A stretch of 64,000 bases of DNA from Stenotrophomonas tumulicola (GCF_014117215.1 NZ_JACGXS010000001.1:310001-374000), one strand, 5' to 3'; shown: positions 23,243 to 30,438, numbered from the stretch's first letter. Notes: generated by a model from the letters alone, not told the origin. Numbers and translations: made by a program.

Positions 23243-23934
23243 CAGTCAGCCCATCCGCCAATCCAGTGGACACGGCCAACGACCGTGATCGGTTCCCGCT
23301 CGGAATCCATACGCCGTGGCCGTTGCCACTGGTGGTCGCCTGAGGGGTTGTCGCTTGTGAAGTAGGTGATTCCGTCCAGGACCATGGCCCGCTTCACGTA
23401 GTACTCAGCATTGGCTGCGCCATGTAGCTGGATCAGGTACAGCGCTCCATCAGCCACACGAGTGTCTGAGGTGTCGAACAAAATGGCATCGCCGTCTTCG
23501 ATGGTGGGCTCCATCGAATCGCCCTTGCCGTAGTAGATGGCAAGTGGCCGGTTGTGGATGCCACGCCTGCGCAAGCTGGTCCTCTTGAACTTGAGCGTGT
23601 GGGTTTCGGCGTACTCCTCTGCCTCCACTCCGGTACCGAGCCCGGCCGCCTGCGAGTACCCGGTCACGTCTGCCCAGTCGCTTTCGCCCTGAATCCCCGT
23701 GGATGGCACGGACAGGGGTGTCACAGGCGCAACCATGGGCGGTTCTTCACTTGTTAGCCACTCCACGCGAACGCCGCATGCAATCGCTATCTGAGCGATC
23801 CGCTTGGAGTCTTTGGATTTCCCCGACTCCAGCTTTTGTATTGCCTGCTGTGACACCCCGGCGGCCTTAGCCAGCTGGGCTTGTGTCATCTGGGCATGCA
23901 GTCGGGCTGCTGACACGCGCTCATTCAGTTCCAT
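23242..23934 (-). CDS. CI-type phage repressor with S24 autopeptidase domain
   Basis: A 230-residue lysogeny repressor. An N-terminal XRE helix-turn-helix (residues about 5-60, MTQAQLAKAAGVSQQAIQKL) binds the ACAAC-N4-GTTGT operators. The LexA-like C-terminal domain has the nucleophile S140 in KGDSMEPTI, the general base K181 in EYYVKRAM, and a probable cleavage bond A97-G98, so RecA-stimulated self-cleavage and SOS induction are expected. ATG 23934 has no Shine-Dalgarno sequence (the upstream bases are CACCTTCCCGCCC), so a leaderless transcript is likely. Confidence 0.95.
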   Translation of the reverse strand: MELNERVSAARLHAQMTQAQLAKAAGVSQQAIQKLESGKSKDSKRIAQIAIACGVRVEWLTSEEPPMVAPVTPLSVPSTGIQGESDWADVTGYSQAAGLGTGVEAEEYAETHTLKFKRTSLRRRGIHNRPLAIYYGKGDSMEPTIEDGDAILFDTSDTRVADGALYLIQLHGAANAEYYVKRAMVLDGITYFTSDNPSGDHQWQRPRRMDSEREPITVVGRVHWIGGWAD

Positions 23935-23947
23935 GGGCGGGAAGGTG

Positions 23948-24008
23948 ACAACGGTCGTTGTTTTGGTCAAACAACGGAGGTTGTTGACTAATACAACCAA
24001 GGTTGTAT
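23948..24008. promoter_or_regulatory. Right operators (three) and divergent cI/cro promoters
   Basis: ACAAC-N4-GTTGT occurs at 23948-23961, 23971-23984 and 23993-24006, with starts 23 and 22 bp apart. The last is part of the palindrome TACAACCAAGGTTGTA. A rightward promoter (TTGTTG 23981-23986, TTGTAT 24003-24008, 16-bp spacer) overlaps the two right-hand sites. A weaker leftward one (-10 TTGTCA, plus 23946-23951) overlaps the cI-proximal site. Confidence 0.85.
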
Positions 24009-24017
24009 CCTCTCGCC

Positions 24018-24269
24018 ATGGACAACGCACCCCTCAAAACAGCGGTTGACGCGGTCGGCGGACAGAGTGCTCTCGCCCGACTCCTTTCCACTGAGCAGAA
24101 GGTCGTCCGTCAGGGGCACGTGTGGGCATGGCTCAACCGCCAGCACCCCGTCCCAGCGGAACACGTACTGGCCATCGAGACGGCTACGGGCGTCTCCCGC
24201 CACGAGCTGCGCCCCGACGTATTCGGCCCAGCGCCCAAGCGCCGCAAGCCCTCTAGCGAGGTGGCGTGA
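24018..24269 (+). CDS. Cro/YdaS-like repressor
   Basis: An 83-residue DNA-binding protein divergent from cI. The helix-turn-helix region is AVDAVGGQSALARLL ... GHVWAWLN, as in YdaS/Cro proteins, followed by a basic tail (PAPKRRKPSS). It should compete for the three right operators and favour lytic growth. The predicted -10 ends only 9 bp before ATG 24018 and no ribosome-binding site exists, so translation from a leaderless or nearly leaderless mRNA is likely. Confidence 0.88.
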   Translation: MDNAPLKTAVDAVGGQSALARLLSTEQKVVRQGHVWAWLNRQHPVPAEHVLAIETATGVSRHELRPDVFGPAPKRRKPSSEVA

Positions 24270-24271
24270 GC

Positions 24272-24439
24272 CTAATGGCCCGAATCCGCCACCAGTTTCG
24301 CCAGCTGCTTTTCCAGCGCCGCGACCAGAAGCGCGGCCATCTCGTAGTTGTGCCGGTTCTTCCCCTTCCACGAATCCCGCTCGGATCGGGCTCGATCCAG
24401 CTTCCTCTGTGCCGCTTCGATTTCCTCGGTGGTTGCCAT
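24272..24439 (-). CDS. Small coiled-coil protein (55 aa)
   Basis: A 55-residue helical protein (EEIEAAQRKLDRARSERDSW, ALLVAALEKQLAKLVADSG) on the strand opposite to its neighbours. AGAGGT lies about 10 nt before ATG 24439. Third codon positions are strongly G/C. Its start codon shares two bases with the start codon of the divergent 71-aa gene in one CCATGG palindrome. The function is unknown. Confidence 0.6.
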   Translation of the reverse strand: MATTEEIEAAQRKLDRARSERDSWKGKNRHNYEMAALLVAALEKQLAKLVADSGH

Positions 24440-24653
24440 GGCTGAAAAGACCTCTGTTCTGCTGGAAGCGGCACTTCGCCGCATGCTGGATTGGTGTGCG
24501 GACAACGGTGGAGTGCCCGAGGGCTTCACCGAGACGGCTCAGGCCGAAATCGCATTCTGGCGCAGCGTCGAAGACCACACGAGTGTCGAGTTTGCTGCCG
24601 GCATGTTCGCCCGGTGGCAGGACGAACGCATCCCCGCGGCGGAGTGCCGCTGA
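24438..24653 (+). CDS. Hypothetical phage protein (71 aa)
   Basis: A 71-residue acidic, helical protein (SVLLEAALRRMLDWCADNGG, TAQAEIAFWRSVEDHTSVEF) downstream of cro. ATG 24438 is in the CCATGG that also carries the divergent 55-aa start; GGTGG lies just upstream. No domain was recognised. Confidence 0.6.
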   Translation: MAEKTSVLLEAALRRMLDWCADNGGVPEGFTETAQAEIAFWRSVEDHTSVEFAAGMFARWQDERIPAAECR

Positions 24654-24663
24654 CATGCCCACC

Positions 24664-24855
24664 TCACCGACCCCTGGCAGGGAAGGGCACCACGGTGCCG
24701 CTGCCTTGGGCGACCGGCGCCCGCAATCGGTCTGCCACGTGCCGGACCTGCACCTTTCCGTTCACCCGCTTCAACACGAACCACCGCTCTCCCATTCGCC
24801 GAAGCGTAAGGACGTTGGTACCGACTGACTGATTCCGCTGAGACACAGGCTGCAC
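24664..24855 (-). CDS. Small hypothetical protein (63 aa)
   Basis: A 63-residue frame from GTG 24855, or 43 residues from ATG 24795. The part after the ATG looks protein-like (GERWFVLKRVNGKVQVRHVA) and ends VVPFPARGR. A competing plus-strand frame of 57 codons covers the same bases but is low complexity. It is divergent from the CII-like gene, with a 40-bp palindrome between. Confidence 0.45.
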   Translation of the reverse strand: MQPVSQRNQSVGTNVLTLRRMGERWFVLKRVNGKVQVRHVADRLRAPVAQGSGTVVPFPARGR

Positions 24856-24888
24856 TCCGTTGGGGTGCGGCCATTTTCAGAACCATCC

Positions 24889-24928
24889 AGGGGAACGCAG
24901 GGGAACACGTTTTCCCCCGCATTCCCCT
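24889..24928. promoter_or_regulatory. 40-bp near-perfect palindrome before the CII-like gene
   Basis: The two 20-base arms pair at 17 of 20 positions. Each arm holds two direct copies of a GGGGAA-type half-site 10 bp apart (AGGGGAAC repeated on the left, TTTCCCC and ATTCCCCT on the right). The element ends 15 bp before ATG 24944. It may be a multi-site operator, or an RNA hairpin in the leader. Confidence 0.7.
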
Positions 24929-24943
24929 CAACGAGATAACTGC

Positions 24944-25309
24944 ATGAAAAGCCTGCAAATAACCTTCGAACCCGGCCTCACACGCAACGCAACGCTGCGC
25001 GATCACCTCGCAGCTATGGTCCACCGTGGCGCGGGGCTGACGGCGGTGGCGGGGCAGTTGGACATGGCTCCGTCCAAGCTGAGCGAGAAGCTCGCAGGCT
25101 GCGACAGCGGCGGCAAGCTGCGTGGTCTGTCGATCGATGACCTGGAGCGGTACATCGCCGTCACCAAGGATGTGTCGCCGGTCCATTACCTCATCGAGCG
25201 ATACCTGATCACCCCAGAGGCTGCGTCCGCCGAAGCGCTGGCGGAACTGCACAAGAACCTGTCAGCCCTGAGCGGGACGCTCGCGAAGATGGGGATCAGG
25301 TGGCCATGA
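24944..25309 (+). CDS. CII-like phage regulatory protein
   Basis: A 121-residue DNA-binding protein resembling the CII-type regulators of related prophages: a helix-turn-helix (GLTAVAGQLDMAPSKLSEKL), then a conserved LSIDDLERYIAVTKDVSPVHYL block and a C-terminal helix. A CII-like protein would activate lysogenic promoters, or act at the adjacent palindrome. ATG 24944 has only a weak GAG upstream. It is coupled to the 30-aa gene by ATGA. Confidence 0.7.
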   Translation: MKSLQITFEPGLTRNATLRDHLAAMVHRGAGLTAVAGQLDMAPSKLSEKLAGCDSGGKLRGLSIDDLERYIAVTKDVSPVHYLIERYLITPEAASAEALAELHKNLSALSGTLAKMGIRWP

Positions 25310-25398
25310 ACGCAACCGAGAAGGCCATGGTGGTCGTTCGCATGCTGTGGTTCACCGCGGTTTGCCTGGAGCTGCTTGGAGGGGTTCGGCATGCGTGA
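25306..25398 (+). CDS. Tiny hydrophobic peptide (30 aa)
   Basis: A 30-codon gene overlapping the CII-like stop as ATGA and the next gene's ATG (25391) by 8 bp. The product is one hydrophobic helix (VVVRMLWFTAVCLELLGGV). It bridges two genes, so it may serve mainly translational coupling. Confidence 0.45.
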   Translation: MNATEKAMVVVRMLWFTAVCLELLGGVRHA

Positions 25399-26323
25399 TT
25401 ACGCGAAGCTGGTGCCGACCTTCTGGACCGGCGACACCGGCAAGGCAATCCGGAAGAGGGGTCCCGAAGGGGTGGTTGTCGCCCTGTACCTCATGTCCTC
25501 CCCGACCTCGAACATGCTCGGGCTGTACTACCAGCCGGTGCTGTACATGGCTCACGAGACTGGACTTGGCATCCAAGGGGCATCTGAGGGGCTTCGATAC
25601 TGCATCGAAGAGGGCTTCTGCCTATACGACGAAGCCACCGAGTTCGTGTGGGTAAAGGAGATGGCGTCCTTCCAGATTGGCAAGGGTTTGAAGGCGAACG
25701 ACAACCGTTGCCTGGGTATCCAAAGGGACTACAACAGCCTTCCGGATAACCCGTTCCTCGGCATGTTCTTCGAACGCTATCAGGCGGATTTCAACATGAG
25801 AAACCGTCGTGGAAATGAAGGGGCTTCCCAACCCCTTTCAAGCCAAGAGCAGGAACAGGAGCAGGAACAGGAGCAGGAAAAAGAATCCTCACTTCGTTCG
25901 GAGTCGTCCCCGCAGCTGGCGCTGACGGGCGACACGACACCGCCGCCTGCTGACCCCAGGGTCAAACGGCAGGAGCGCATCCGGCAGATCGCCGTGGACG
26001 CCCAGGCTGCGTTCAACGCCAAGCTGGCGAAGCCCAACGGGGAACTGGCCCGGTGCACGGTGCTAAACAAGCCCAGGGTCAAGGCGGTCGAGAAGGCGCT
26101 ACCGACGGTTGTCCAGCTCTGCGAGCAGCTGTTCGGCGACAAGCGGGTGACTCCCCAGTTCTGGGATTTGTACTTCGAGACTGCCGCTGACGACGACTTC
26201 AGCAGCGGCCGAGGGCCGTATCACGCGCCGCACGAGAACTGGCGGCCTGATTTCCTGTACCTGTTGCGGGAAGAGGTTATCGCCAAGCTGGCGGACAAGG
26301 CGCTGTCGGAGGTGGCTTCGTGA
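25391..26323 (+). CDS. Phage replication initiation protein
   Basis: A 310-residue protein in the lambda O position, just before dnaB. The N-terminal winged-helix-like region (LVPTFWTGDTGKAIRKRGPE ... VVALYL) is followed by a linker of Gln-Glu repeats at about residues 152-167, encoded by 12-bp iterons, and a C-terminal helical domain that probably recruits DnaB (TPQFWDLYFETAADDDFSSG). It likely binds the phage origin. ATG 25391 gives the MRDYAKLVP start. Its stop overlaps the DnaB GTG as GTGA. Confidence 0.8.
   Translation: MRDYAKLVPTFWTGDTGKAIRKRGPEGVVVALYLMSSPTSNMLGLYYQPVLYMAHETGLGIQGASEGLRYCIEEGFCLYDEATEFVWVKEMASFQIGKGLKANDNRCLGIQRDYNSLPDNPFLGMFFERYQADFNMRNRRGNEGASQPLSSQEQEQEQEQEQEKESSLRSESSPQLALTGDTTPPPADPRVKRQERIRQIAVDAQAAFNAKLAKPNGELARCTVLNKPRVKAVEKALPTVVQLCEQLFGDKRVTPQFWDLYFETAADDDFSSGRGPYHAPHENWRPDFLYLLREEVIAKLADKALSEVAS
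25847..25880 (+). repeat. 12-bp iterons within the replication gene
   Basis: Two exact copies of GAGCAGGAACAG and a third partial copy (GAGCAGGAAA) run in tandem, followed by an A-rich stretch. They encode the Gln-Glu linker. Lambda has its origin iterons in the equivalent part of gene O, so this is a candidate origin. Confidence 0.5.
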
Positions 26324-27786
26324 GCGCGGCCCGTGACGAGGTGAGTCGCCTGCAGGCCCTGTACGGCGACCAGCAGGCACTGCGCGTGCCACCCCAAGCC
26401 ATCGAGGCCGAACAGTCGGTGCTGGGCGGCCTGCTGATGCGGCCGGTGGCATGGATGGAAGTGCAGGACGCGCTGACGGCCGACCAGTTCTACCATCGCA
26501 ATCACCAGCTGATCTGGAAGGCAATCGCGGAGCTGCACGCCAAGGGCCAGACCCCGGATACGGTCTTGCTGACCGACTGGTTCCGCGATCAGGGGAAGCT
26601 GGACCTGATCGAGAACGGGGCGTACCTGGTCGAGTTGGAGATGAACACCCCGTCGGCAGCGAACATCCGCGGCTACGCGGGAATTGTGGCCGACAAGGCA
26701 AAGAAGCGAGCTCTGATCGCTGCGGCGCAGGAGCTGATGGACGAGGCCTACAGCCCGCTTGGCCAGTCTGCGATCGATCTGGTTGGTACCGCCCAATCGC
26801 GCATCGGCGGGCTGCTGGACAACGAGCCGTGCGACCTGGAGCCAGTTGCGCCGGTGATGGCCCGGGTGTTCGCCGAGCTATCAAGCGCGGCCAGCAGCAC
26901 CGGCATCAGCGGCTTGTCCACCAGCCTGCGGGACCTGGACGAGGTGCTGGACGGCCTGCAGCCGGGTCGGCTCTACGTGTTGGCAGCCAGGCCCAAGATG
27001 GGAAAGACCACGCTGGCGCAGAACATGGCCGAGCAAGTGGCGATCCGCGCTGGAAAGTCCGTGGCCTTCTTCAGCTTCGAGATGAAGCCGGAGGAGCTGG
27101 GCAAGCGCATGCTGTCCAACCTCGCCGGCATCACCGGCAGCCGCTTGCGCAGCAAGGATTTGGACGAGGTCGACTGGCAGAACGCTGCGCACTGGACGCG
27201 CAAGATCGGGGAGGCATCGCTGCGCATCAGCCGCCCGCGCGTCGCCAAGGTGCAGCACGTCTGCGCCCAGGTGCGCCGGATGAAGGCGCAAGACCCGGAC
27301 CTGTCGCTGGTGGTGATCGACTACCTGCAGCTGATGCACGTAGACGGGGATAACCGCGCCTCCGGCATCGGCGACATAACCCGGGCGCTGAAGCTGCTGG
27401 CCAGCGAACTGGACATTGCCGTACTGCTACTGAGCCAGCTCAACCGCGACGTGGAGAAGCGCACAGGCGACAAGCGGCCGATCGTGGCTGACCTGCGCGA
27501 CTCCGGTTCCATCGAGCAGGACGCCGACGCGGTGATCTTCATCTACCGAGACGAGATCTACCACAAGGACAGCCGCTATGAGGGAACCGCCGAGCTGATC
27601 GTCGCCATCCAGCGAGACGGCGCCCCGGGCATGGCGCGAGTGCAGTACACCCCCGGCCTGTTCCGCTTCGAGACCCTGCCCGAGTACTGGCAGCCGAAGC
27701 AGAACCAATCCAGCGCGCCGGCCAATGGGATGGCGCCAAAGCGACGTGGCTTGGCTGCGGCCCTGCGTGGAGGAGCTGACGCATGA
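26320..27786 (+). CDS. Replicative DNA helicase, DnaB family
   Basis: A 488-residue hexameric helicase. The N-terminal DnaB domain (AIEAEQSVLGGLLM, about residues 28-41) precedes the RecA-like motor with Walker A ARPKMGKTT (K229) and Walker B LSLVVIDYLQLM. The motif RDSGSIEQDADAVIFIYRDE and the C-terminal RDGAPG arginine-finger region are intact. It unwinds DNA at the phage fork and provides its own helicase to the initiator encoded upstream. The GTG start overlaps the previous stop by 4 nt. Confidence 0.96.
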   Translation: MSAARDEVSRLQALYGDQQALRVPPQAIEAEQSVLGGLLMRPVAWMEVQDALTADQFYHRNHQLIWKAIAELHAKGQTPDTVLLTDWFRDQGKLDLIENGAYLVELEMNTPSAANIRGYAGIVADKAKKRALIAAAQELMDEAYSPLGQSAIDLVGTAQSRIGGLLDNEPCDLEPVAPVMARVFAELSSAASSTGISGLSTSLRDLDEVLDGLQPGRLYVLAARPKMGKTTLAQNMAEQVAIRAGKSVAFFSFEMKPEELGKRMLSNLAGITGSRLRSKDLDEVDWQNAAHWTRKIGEASLRISRPRVAKVQHVCAQVRRMKAQDPDLSLVVIDYLQLMHVDGDNRASGIGDITRALKLLASELDIAVLLLSQLNRDVEKRTGDKRPIVADLRDSGSIEQDADAVIFIYRDEIYHKDSRYEGTAELIVAIQRDGAPGMARVQYTPGLFRFETLPEYWQPKQNQSSAPANGMAPKRRGLAAALRGGADA

Positions 27787-28319
27787 CCACCGAAGCCGCC
27801 AAGAAGATCAAGGCGAAAAGGGCGCGCCGCCCGGTGTACCTGATGGTCCGCAGGCTGGTGGACCCAGCTACTGGCGAGTCCGTAGGCGCCCTGGTGCCAG
27901 CGCACCCCATCGACCAGCGCCTGCTGAAGGAGCGCCGGTTCAACGTTGGGCGGGAGATCCGCGCCGAGTTGAAGCAATCTCGCAACCCGGCCTTTCATCG
28001 CCTCGTGCACGCCGTCGGCGCGCTGCTGGTGGACCACGTGGACGGCTTCGACACGATGACCTCCCACGATGCCCTGAAGCGCGTGCAGCGCGAGGCTGCC
28101 GTGCACTGCGAGCAGGTAGAGGTTGACCTGGGCCCGATGGGCAAGGCGCTGGTGCTGCAGCCGCGATCGATCTCCTTCGATGAGATGGACGAGGGCGAGT
28201 TCGGCGAGCTGTTCCGGGGCATCACCGACTACATCGATCGCCACTACATCAGCGGCCTGACCGACGCAGTGCGCGGCGAGTACCTGCTGATGGCCGGCGA
28301 GCAAAGGAGGACTGCGTGA
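27783..28319 (+). CDS. DUF1367-family phage protein
   Basis: A 178-residue protein of the DUF1367 type found near replication genes of lambdoid phages. Family-like features are ALVPAHPIDQRLL, RNPAFHRLVHAVGALL and SISFDEMDEGEFGELF. Its biochemical role is not established. It overlaps the dnaB stop as ATGA. The next gene on plus is separated by an inserted minus-strand gene. Confidence 0.85.
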   Translation: MTTEAAKKIKAKRARRPVYLMVRRLVDPATGESVGALVPAHPIDQRLLKERRFNVGREIRAELKQSRNPAFHRLVHAVGALLVDHVDGFDTMTSHDALKRVQREAAVHCEQVEVDLGPMGKALVLQPRSISFDEMDEGEFGELFRGITDYIDRHYISGLTDAVRGEYLLMAGEQRRTA

Positions 28320-28324
28320 AAAAC

Positions 28325-28843
28325 TCAGTGGTAAGCGACGTTCAGATAGTCAAAAAAGTGCTTCAGCGCTACATCAATACGGCTGTCGGCATATTCCAGA
28401 AGCTCGATGAAGCCGGCCGCGTTCTCAGGCATGAGAAGCGAATCAGTCAGCAGGTCCAGCGATTCCTCAAAAAAGCTGATGGCGGTGAGACAGTCGCCAC
28501 CGCCCAGGCGGATCAGGCTGCATTCCCTTTCCAGGTCTCTCATCTCGTCCGGCACTCGATCTATCGGCATGGGATGGATGCTGTTGCCCGTCTGCTGGGT
28601 CTTTGCGGCTTCGAGTTGGCGCGCAATGACTTTCTTGAACCTCGTCATGGCCCGATTTGCGTGCGTGTAACGGCCGTTCTCTTCCAGCCGCCTCCGTTCG
28701 GCAGCTTCACCCTTTGCCACTTGTCGCTCGTAGGCGGCTATTCCAATGGCAGCCGCGATTGCCGCCACGCTTCCGATAGCCTGGACCCAAGCAGCCTGCT
28801 CCGAGGCAGTGAGAGAACACCATCCGAGCCAGCTGCAATCCAT
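28325..28843 (-). CDS. Membrane-anchored accessory protein (moron, 172 aa)
   Basis: A 172-residue protein on the strand opposite to the surrounding plus-strand operon. An N-terminal transmembrane helix (about residues 18-36, WVQAIGSVAAIAAAIGIAAY) is followed by a long charged helical cytosolic domain (TRFKKVIARQLEAAKTQQTG). GGGGAG 6 nt before ATG 28843 is a strong ribosome-binding site. The DNA is AT-richer than its neighbours (25 of 60 bases at 28321-28380 are G/C), consistent with late acquisition. It resembles lysogeny-expressed exclusion or abortive-infection proteins in layout only. Confidence 0.7.
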   Translation of the reverse strand: MDCSWLGWCSLTASEQAAWVQAIGSVAAIAAAIGIAAYERQVAKGEAAERRRLEENGRYTHANRAMTRFKKVIARQLEAAKTQQTGNSIHPMPIDRVPDEMRDLERECSLIRLGGGDCLTAISFFEESLDLLTDSLLMPENAAGFIELLEYADSRIDVALKHFFDYLNVAYH

Positions 28844-28872
28844 GTCATCTCCCCTAAGCAGTGGGGTGAAGC

Positions 28873-29256
28873 ATGAAGCGCGGGCGGTCCACAGGCAACC
28901 CAACCATCGCCCAGCAGCAGCGCATGGACGCGATCAAGGACATCGGCTGCATCGTGGCGCAGGCGCTTGGCCTGGGCTTCGTCCCCTGCGATATCCACCA
29001 CCTCACTCAGGGCGGCAAGCACGGCCAGAAGCGGCGCGGCCACGACTTCACCATCGGCCTGAACCCGTGGTCTCACCGCGGCGAGCCCTTCAATGGGATG
29101 AGCGCGGACACCTGCGAGAAGCTGTTCGGCCCCTCTTACGCCAAGCAGCCGCGCCTGTTCCGGCAGGAGATCGGCAACGACGACTACCTGTTGGACCTGC
29201 AGAACACGGCCCTCGATCGGTACTGGGGAAGGGTGAAGACATGGCACGCAGCCTGA
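28873..29256 (+). CDS. Ref-family RecA-dependent HNH nuclease
   Basis: A 127-residue HNH endonuclease of the recombination-enhancement (Ref) family of phage P1, which cuts at RecA filaments and D-loops. The metal-binding segment is CDIHHLTQGG and RRGHDFTIGLNPWSHRG, with the histidines of the HNH core, and the downstream FGPSYAKQPRLFRQEIG block is conserved. It lies between DUF1367 and a RuvC-like resolvase, in a recombination context. Confidence 0.88.
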   Translation: MKRGRSTGNPTIAQQQRMDAIKDIGCIVAQALGLGFVPCDIHHLTQGGKHGQKRRGHDFTIGLNPWSHRGEPFNGMSADTCEKLFGPSYAKQPRLFRQEIGNDDYLLDLQNTALDRYWGRVKTWHAA

Positions 29257-29762
29257 CGTTCGGCGTCGACCCCGGATTGACTGGAGCGGTGGCCACGCTC
29301 ATCGACGGCGTGCCGGGCCCCATCCTCGACATGCCCACCTTCGACGTGGGCGGTTGGGGTGAGGTGGATTGCCGTGCGGTGGTGGTGTTCATCCGTGGGG
29401 TGCGCGACCAGCACCCCGATGCGGTGGTGTCGGCCTGCATCGAGAAGGTTGGGGCGCGGCCAGGCGATGGCGGCACCAGCGCATTCCGCTTCGGCCAGAC
29501 CACCGGGAAGCTGCAGGCGGTGTTTGAGGTGCTTGGCATCCCGGCCACGCGCGTCGTGCCAGCCGTGTGGAAGCGCCAATTCGGCCTCCTGAAGCAGGAC
29601 AAGGATGCCGCCCGTCTGCTGGCCATCGCACGCTTCCCGTCCGCCGCCAGCGTGCTGACCCGGAAGAAAGACAACGGCCGCGCCGACGCCCTGCTCATCG
29701 CCCTGTGGCACGAGAACACGCAGCTCGCGTCTGGTCTCACCGCCGGCGACTCGCCTTTCTGA
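29241..29762 (+). CDS. RuvC-like Holliday junction resolvase
   Basis: A 173-residue RNase H-fold nuclease. The acidic active site is visible as D10 in FGVDPGLTGAVA, E68 in ACIEKVGARPG, and D149 with D144 in KDNGRADALLIALW. It would cut branched DNA before packaging. ATG 29241 overlaps the 3' end of the Ref gene by 16 bp. The length is close to that of RuvC. Confidence 0.93.
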   Translation: MARSLTFGVDPGLTGAVATLIDGVPGPILDMPTFDVGGWGEVDCRAVVVFIRGVRDQHPDAVVSACIEKVGARPGDGGTSAFRFGQTTGKLQAVFEVLGIPATRVVPAVWKRQFGLLKQDKDAARLLAIARFPSAASVLTRKKDNGRADALLIALWHENTQLASGLTAGDSPF

Positions 29763-29791
29763 TCACGACGAACCCCACTGAGGGGACGACC

Positions 29792-30205
29792 ATGCGTAAG
29801 AAGACCGAAAACGAGACTACAAGGCACGCGGCGCCGCATAGGCAGTTCCGCCGCTCCGCCGTGGAACTGGCAGTGGCCAGCGAGGCAGATGCGCCGCAGG
29901 TGGCAAGGAAGGTCCTATCTCGCGTGCGCGACATCCGCAATGCCCAAGGAGAGGGTAGCTACGTGTTTGGCAACCAGGCGTGCTCGGTATTCGCCCTGCG
30001 CATCGGATCAGCTGCGGGCGAGGGAATGCTGCGGGAGCACCCGGGCTGGCTGTTCGGCCTGTACGGGGCCGACACCGCCGACGGGAAGCGGGTCAGCTTT
30101 CCGACCGCCGAACAGATCGCCGAGGACCTGCGCGAGCACTACGGGTGGGACCAGCCGCTGCCCGTGAACTGTCCGAAGCAACTGAACCTGTTCGCGGCCG
30201 CCTGA
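29792..30205 (+). CDS. Hypothetical phage protein (137 aa)
   Basis: A 137-residue protein, basic at the N-terminus, with a central YVFGNQACSVFALRIG segment and a C-terminal CPKQLNLFAAA. AGGGG lies 8 nt before the ATG. Position just before the packaging genes is where late regulators are often found, but no DNA-binding motif is evident. The function is unknown. Confidence 0.65.
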   Translation: MRKKTENETTRHAAPHRQFRRSAVELAVASEADAPQVARKVLSRVRDIRNAQGEGSYVFGNQACSVFALRIGSAAGEGMLREHPGWLFGLYGADTADGKRVSFPTAEQIAEDLREHYGWDQPLPVNCPKQLNLFAAA

Positions 30206-30246
30206 TTGCCATTGATCGGAGCGCTCAGGCTGGGATAACAGAGGCC

Positions 30247-30438
30247 ATGAGCGACCGCCAGACGCCATCACAGACAGCCGCCCGGGGCCAATACCGGGAC
30301 GACCAGCACGCAGGTGTCGATAACAGCGTGCAGCCGACACGGGGAGTGCCGCGTTGCGGCGGCCGCGGAGACTTACCTCTCCATGGTGACGTTCATGCCT
30401 CCGGGAAGCGGCAACTCTTCGCTCATCGGGTGCTCTGA
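30247..30438 (+). CDS. Doubtful small frame before terminase (63 aa)
   Basis: A 63-codon frame whose TGA overlaps the small-terminase ATG as TGATG. The product is low complexity and lacks hydrophobic core residues, so the stretch could instead be untranslated DNA carrying a packaging or late-promoter signal. It is listed because of the coupling and the otherwise empty 232-bp gap. Confidence 0.3.
   Translation: MSDRQTPSQTAARGQYRDDQHAGVDNSVQPTRGVPRCGGRGDLPLHGDVHASGKRQLFAHRVL

Noticed and set aside
24655..24828. 57-codon plus frame after the 71-aa gene
   Set aside because: His/Pro/Ser low complexity; the opposite-strand frame has more protein-like sequence.
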